Shown one piece after another: positions 12,501-15,656 of a stretch of 15,656 nt of DNA. The notes beneath the pieces were generated by a model. It did no database searches. It had not been told where the DNA came from and was given only the letters and a program-made list of their open reading frames with translations. The position numbers and the translations under genes were made by a program. Each line of letters begins with the position of its first letter. The stretch's first letter is position 1. Source of the stretch: Nitratireductor sp. Its GTDB lineage: Bacteria > Pseudomonadota > Alphaproteobacteria > Rhizobiales > Rhizobiaceae. The stretch is from positions 1 to 15,656 of the forward strand of contig JAGRLQ010000049.1 of the NCBI GenBank assembly GCA_020441735.1, written 5' to 3'.

Positions 12501-13618
12501 ATGCCGCTGGAGGCCGGTTGTTGCTGGGTGGCGCAGTGAATGCCGCCGCCTGCCTCTCCAATCGCGTCCACGTCGAGCATGACAATTTCGCGGCCGGGAT
12601 AGAGGTCACCGAGCGTCTTCTCAGCGATGGCATCTGCACGGTCGTCACCAAATTCGGCGGCAATGACTGCATTGTTGCAGACATAGTAGTTGGCATAGGC
12701 AGCAACGAAATCGGGATAGTTTGAGCGAACCCGGCCGGGTTCGGGTATGACCACGATCTCGAACTTGCGGCCCTCATGGTCGGTAGCATTCTTGAGAACC
12801 TCGTATGTGTCCCAAGCCGCCAATGACCACGGATCGGCCGGATCAATCTCATCGGGCAATTGGATGAGGATTACACCCGGCTCGACAAACCGTGCCAGAG
12901 CGTCAATGTGATAGTCGGTAATGTCCTGGTCATAGACGCCTCTGGCCCAGATGAGTGTTTCGACGCCGTAGGCCTGGTTCAGCTGCCGGGTGATTTCATC
13001 GCGGGAACCGGGATTCCGGTTCGGGTTGATCCATGAGGAATCGTGGGCGATCAGCGTACCCTCGCCGTCGAATTCCACGCCGCCTGCCTCCCCCACAACA
13101 CCGGTATTGAATTCCGCAACACCAAGACGCTGGAACACCCTTGCTGCGATCTTCGAGTCCCTGGCATGCAGTTGTTTGCCGCCCCAGCCGTTGAAGTTCA
13201 GATTACAGCCGGCGAGCCTGCCTTTGTCATCAAGCAGAAACAACGGCCCCGCATCCCGGCACCACAAGTCTTCCGTCGGCACATCCCACAGTTCGATGTC
13301 CTTTGAAGACACCCATTCACCGACTTCGGCATGCAGCGCGCCATCCGCCAGCATGACGACCGGCTCGAAACGGGAAAGCGTATCGGCAATCAGGGCAATC
13401 TTCTCCTGCACTGCTTCCAGATCGGCGCGGTTCTTGTAAACCTCCAGAGAATTTGGCCACTGCATGAATGTCCGCGCATGCGGTTTTGCTTCCTCCGGCT
13501 GGCGGAATCCAAGCGCAGCAGGATTGCTCCGGTCAGCTGCGGCCATGGCGGGCTCACAAAGACCGCCGATGGCGCACGCTGCCACGCCACGATTGAAGGT
13601 TCTTCTGTCGATCTTCAT
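12488..13618 (-). CDS. Tat-exported agmatine/peptidylarginine deiminase-family enzyme
   Basis: This is a protein of about 376 residues in the agmatine deiminase / bacterial PAD family, which converts guanidino groups to ureido groups and releases ammonia. The catalytic cysteine is C362 in GGGIHCATQQQPA. Other conserved parts are DLWCRDAGPLF (117-127), NGWGGK (143-148), EAGGVEFDGEGTLIA (177-191) and the histidine segment TDYHIDALARFVEPG (234-248, H237). The start at 13618 gives a twin-arginine signal, MKIDRRTFNRGVAACAIGG, pointing to export of the folded enzyme. Cytosolic AguA lacks this. A longer form from TTG 13678 or ATG 13654/13651 is possible but would bury the signal deeper. No strong Shine-Dalgarno precedes 13618. 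An MFS permease gene lies upstream on the same strand. Whether the substrate is agmatine, arginine or a peptide cannot be told. Confidence 0.86.
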   Translation of the reverse strand: MKIDRRTFNRGVAACAIGGLCEPAMAAADRSNPAALGFRQPEEAKPHARTFMQWPNSLEVYKNRADLEAVQEKIALIADTLSRFEPVVMLADGALHAEVGEWVSSKDIELWDVPTEDLWCRDAGPLFLLDDKGRLAGCNLNFNGWGGKQLHARDSKIAARVFQRLGVAEFNTGVVGEAGGVEFDGEGTLIAHDSSWINPNRNPGSRDEITRQLNQAYGVETLIWARGVYDQDITDYHIDALARFVEPGVILIQLPDEIDPADPWSLAAWDTYEVLKNATDHEGRKFEIVVIPEPGRVRSNYPDFVAAYANYYVCNNAVIAAEFGDDRADAIAEKTLGDLYPGREIVMLDVDAIGEAGGGIHCATQQQPASSGIWRG

Positions 13619-13701
13619 GCTGTTGCAGAATCCGGTGACACATCCCTCCATCATTTCCCGTAACGGCAGCGAAAGCAATCAGACCGAGAACCGGGGCGGC
13701 A

Positions 13702-13758
13702 CGGCAGTTGCTGCCGAAACGATCGAGATGCGGGTGGCGGGGTCGAGAACGGCCCCGC
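13702..13758 (-). other. two small hairpins between the MFS and deiminase genes
   Basis: CGGCAG (13702-13707)/CTGCCG (13711-13716) and GCGGGG (13737-13742)/CCCCGC (13753-13758) are perfect 6-bp stems in the 172-bp gap downstream of the MFS stop. Neither is followed by a T-run on the minus strand. They could be weak terminators or processing structures. Confidence 0.3.
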
Positions 13759-13790
13759 ACACCCAATCAGGCTGCCTTTCGTGCCGTCCG

Positions 13791-14927
13791 TCACTGCCTT
13801 GTGACCTGAAACACGACGGCCTGAAGGCCGAAAAGGACGGCAAGCACGACGAATGCCGTCACCGGTGCGTTTGTGCCCACGGCGCCAATTGTCAGCGGAC
13901 CAAGGACGTAACCCGCTCCCCAGAACAGGTAATAGGTACCCGACACCGCGCCTTTCAGGGTATCCGGCACACTGTCGTTGAGGCCGGCAATCGAAGCGAC
14001 ACAGAACATGCCAAGTCCGATGCTGGCCGCTCCCAGCGGCAGGAAGGCCCAAAGACCAGGCACAAAGGGAAACAACGCGACACCTGCGGCAGCCAGCACC
14101 ATGCCCCAGACAAGAAAGCCATGCCTGCCGATGCGGTCCGACCTTGCACCTGCGACGATCTGTGAAAGGCTGATCGCCGCATAGAACTGCACGAAGTGCA
14201 GGCTGACCGCCGTCGGGCCAAAGCCGTGCGTTGTTGTCAGGGAAACAGGCAGGACCGTCAGAAACACCCCATAACCTGCGCCATAGATCAGCACGCCGGT
14301 CAGCGTGATCAGGGTTGCTTTTGTCCTGAGCACTGCAAGGAACTGCCGAAAGCCGGGCCTCGCACCGCCTCCGGGGATTGTTGCCTGCCGCAGGAAGCAG
14401 AGCACCAGAACACCGCCTGAAAGGCAGAGCACCGCAAAAACGAAAAACGGCAGACGGCCCTGCCAGCCGGATGCAATGAGCAGCCCCAGAAGCGGGCCCA
14501 ATGTCAGGCCGATATGGATTGCCGCATTGTAAATGCCGATCATGCGCCCCCTGGCCGAAGGATAAGCAAGCGACAGCATGGCGGGTCCGAGCGCCCAGAT
14601 CGGCGCTTCGCCCAACCCCTGAATGACGCGGCCGAAATAGATGCCGGCGGGCGTCCCGGTGAAGAAATACACGATGCCTGATACCGAACACAGCAGATAT
14701 CCGATCACCAGGAACCATCTCGGACCGAGCCAATCCGACAGAAGGCTGACCGGAAGCTGGGCAAGGAGATAGGCGAAGGCAAAGATGGCGGCGACAAGGC
14801 CGACGCTTTCGAGCGTGCCGGCCATTTCATGAACGCGCTGCGGCAGGAGCGCGACAATCATTCCGACGCCCAGCATCAGCAGAGTCGCAGACAGACTCAG
14901 GACAAGAAGAGGAGACAGTTTTGACAT
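13791..14927 (-). CDS. MFS transporter
   Basis: This 378-residue inner-membrane protein has about twelve hydrophobic helices of the major facilitator superfamily. The loop 2-3 motif is present as SLLSDWLGPRWFLVIGY (about 63-79), a version of the G-x-x-x-D-R-x-G-R-R pattern. Helix 5 shows the proline/glycine-rich IGLTLGPLLGLLIASG. The second half repeats the loop as ARSDRIGRHGFLVWG. Substrate and direction of transport are unknown; the sequence looks like sugar- or drug-efflux-type MFS proteins. I chose ATG 14927 because GAGAGG lies about 10 nt upstream; an in-frame ATG at 14951 has no ribosome site. The deiminase gene follows on the same strand after 172 bp, so a link between transport and the exported enzyme is possible but unproven. 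Confidence 0.9.
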   Translation of the reverse strand: MSKLSPLLVLSLSATLLMLGVGMIVALLPQRVHEMAGTLESVGLVAAIFAFAYLLAQLPVSLLSDWLGPRWFLVIGYLLCSVSGIVYFFTGTPAGIYFGRVIQGLGEAPIWALGPAMLSLAYPSARGRMIGIYNAAIHIGLTLGPLLGLLIASGWQGRLPFFVFAVLCLSGGVLVLCFLRQATIPGGGARPGFRQFLAVLRTKATLITLTGVLIYGAGYGVFLTVLPVSLTTTHGFGPTAVSLHFVQFYAAISLSQIVAGARSDRIGRHGFLVWGMVLAAAGVALFPFVPGLWAFLPLGAASIGLGMFCVASIAGLNDSVPDTLKGAVSGTYYLFWGAGYVLGPLTIGAVGTNAPVTAFVVLAVLFGLQAVVFQVTRQ

Positions 14928-15104
14928 GTGGGATGGCCTCTCAACAGCCATGCGGCCGCTGACAGGGCATCACGGCCAGCCAGCCGGATGCCCAGTCAGG
15001 GGGGCAATATCTTGAAAATTCTGGAGGATGAGAGCGCGGTCACGACACGGCACACCGGTGACCTGCGTGCAGCAGGGCCGGGCCGGTCTCCCCGAACTCT
15101 CACA

Positions 15105-15147
15105 AAGGCTGTTTTCCGGCGCGCATCAGCACGCGGCCAACAGCCTT
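15105..15147. terminator. long hairpin, possible terminator
   Basis: AAGGCTGTT (15105-15113) pairs perfectly with AACAGCCTT (15139-15147). The 25-nt loop contains a further 4-bp GCGC-type pairing. On the minus strand TTTG follows; on the plus strand ATTTTG follows. It lies about 150 nt downstream of the parC stop, so it may end parC or a small transcript. Confidence 0.42.
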
Positions 15148-15208
15148 ATTTTGCGGGCGGCGGAGGCGAAACTGCGAATGTGAAAGAGAGCGGAATCATC
15201 TTACTCAT
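15146..15208 (-). CDS. possible 20-residue peptide (speculative)
   Basis: A 20-codon frame starts at ATG 15208 with GGGAAG just upstream and ends with TAA inside the terminator-like hairpin. The peptide is a short hydrophobic stretch ending in PPPPAK. It may instead be part of a small RNA or mean nothing; its length alone gives no statistical support. Confidence 0.15.
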   Translation of the reverse strand: MSKMIPLSFTFAVSPPPPAK

Positions 15209-15293
15209 GCTTCCCGAAGGTTGTTGAGACGGCAAGCGTATATTGTCTGCGTCGCGGAAAGTAAACTTGCGATTGCCGTGCCTGAAGCTCTGC

Positions 15294-15656
15294 CTACCCC
15301 GAAAACTTTCCATTCCGCGGGAAGCCCTTGGGCACCATGCGGCCGGCCTGGGCGCGCTCGCCCATCCATTCGGCGAGTTCTTCCTTCGTCCTGGTGAAGG
15401 TACGGTCGGCAGAATCGGACCAGGAAAGCCCGTCGGCAAGTTTGAAGGTGCGGGCATCCTTGGTGCCGCCATCCTTGTATTTCTGCAGGCGCACCCCCTT
15501 GCCGCGGGTCATCTCCGGCAGTTGATCGAGCGGGAAGAGGATCATCTTGCGATTTTCGCCGACCACCGCCAGATGATCGTCGCCCTCGGCCACGGGCACG
15601 CAAAGCAGCGCCTCGTCGGGCAGCTTGACGTTCATCACCTGCTTGCCCTTGCGGGT
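15294..15656 (-). CDS. parC: DNA topoisomerase IV subunit A, C-terminal fragment (cut by window edge)
   Basis: The last 120 codons of parC are present; the gene enters from the right edge and ends with TAG at 15294-15296. ParC is the DNA cleavage and rejoining subunit of topoisomerase IV, which decatenates daughter chromosomes. The visible part belongs to the C-terminal DNA-wrapping beta-pinwheel: KQVMNVKLPDEALLCVPV, ENRKMILFPLDQLPEMTRGKGVRLQKYKDGG, then FKLADGLSW. A basic tail follows (RTKEELAEWMGERAQAGRMVPKGFPRNGKFSG). The catalytic tyrosine lies outside the window. The blade motif GKGVRLQKYKDGG is typical of alphaproteobacterial ParC rather than GyrA. An internal ATG at 15638 is not a true start. 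The identification is confident, though only a fragment is seen. Confidence 0.87.
   Translation of the reverse strand, partial: TRKGKQVMNVKLPDEALLCVPVAEGDDHLAVVGENRKMILFPLDQLPEMTRGKGVRLQKYKDGGTKDARTFKLADGLSWSDSADRTFTRTKEELAEWMGERAQAGRMVPKGFPRNGKFSG

Larger units (their letters stand above)
14928..15293. other. 366-bp interval between MFS and parC, with a possible tiny transcription unit
   Basis: No conventional gene is visible. On the minus strand I see a promoter-like pair (TTTACT, 17-nt spacer, TATACG; 15265 down to 15237), a 20-codon reading frame starting with ATG at 15208 and ending at 15146, and a 9-bp hairpin at 15105-15147. The rest (14952-15100) is GC-rich without obvious structure. 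It probably also contains the MFS promoter. Confidence 0.35.

Noticed and set aside
13619..13660. GGAGGG upstream of the deiminase as evidence for a longer or alternative start
   Set aside because: No in-frame start codon falls at a usable distance downstream; the next ATG in that spot is out of frame, so it does not decide the start.
13464..14165. 233-codon plus-strand frame across the deiminase/MFS junction
   Set aside because: It is antisense to two well-supported genes and its composition is Arg/His/Cys-rich with no domain.
13651..14733. 360-codon minus-strand frame overlapping the MFS gene
   Set aside because: It reads the MFS gene in the wrong frame; the MFS frame shows continuous helices and family motifs.
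1..15656. CRISPR array, insertion sequence, tRNA or prophage
   Set aside because: No regularly spaced repeats, transposase-like frames, terminal repeats or cloverleaf sequences were seen by eye on either strand.

Overview
The window looks like chromosomal DNA from an alphaproteobacterium of the Rhizobiaceae (Agrobacterium/Rhizobium type). This is inferred from the high GC content, the codon bias, and the gene set: a HemB of the non-cysteine metal type, a DUF6163-like membrane protein divergent from hemB, an RDD protein, a bacterial leucyl/arginyl-tRNA-protein transferase (bpt) and the C-terminus of parC. Most genes are housekeeping or common accessory genes. I see no insertion sequence, prophage, CRISPR array, tRNA or rRNA.

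Layout. 1-2055: a DUF6163-like membrane protein (minus) diverges from hemB, which overlaps a small cupin gene by 4 nt. 2056-2359 is a non-coding interval. 2360-3608: two exported proteins, a Sec-type fasciclin (FAS1) protein and a Tat-type MsrB. 3677-6822: an RDD membrane protein, a SLC13/DASS permease with two cytoplasmic RCK-C-like domains, and bpt overlapping the permease by 4 nt. 6931-8486: an EamA/DMT transporter and a small three-helix protein resembling Pycsar transmembrane effectors. 8492-9421 (minus): a 56-aa two-helix membrane protein and a glutathione S-transferase. 9545-11231: a secreted YHYH-domain protein and an orphan PstB-type ATPase. 11318-12422: an ArsR regulator, an AHSA1/SRPBCC protein and a YciI-like protein. 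12488-14927 (minus): an MFS permease, then a Tat-exported agmatine/peptidylarginine deiminase-family enzyme. 14928-15293 is non-coding by standard calls but may hold a tiny transcription unit. 15294-15656 (minus) is the 3' end of parC, cut by the window edge.

How the genes fit together. Three pairs overlap by ATGA (hemB/cupin, DASS permease/bpt, arsR/SRPBCC), which implies translational coupling. The FAS1 and MsrB proteins would both act in the periplasm or at the envelope. The ArsR-SRPBCC-YciI trio sits behind a perfect 16-bp palindrome that is a likely autoregulatory operator. The orphan PstB gene is preceded by a sequence with Pho-box geometry and a properly spaced -10-like hexamer, so phosphate control is plausible although no permease or binding protein is adjacent.

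I found no clear-cut new multi-gene system. The best leads are the standalone PycTM-like protein with a CRP-like palindrome upstream, the Pho-box candidate in front of the orphan PstB, the three-copy inverted repeat that may control the EamA transporter, a possible non-standard ATA start for the DASS permease, and a possible microprotein or small RNA between parC and the MFS gene. No searches were run; all identifications rest on reading motifs in the translated sequence.
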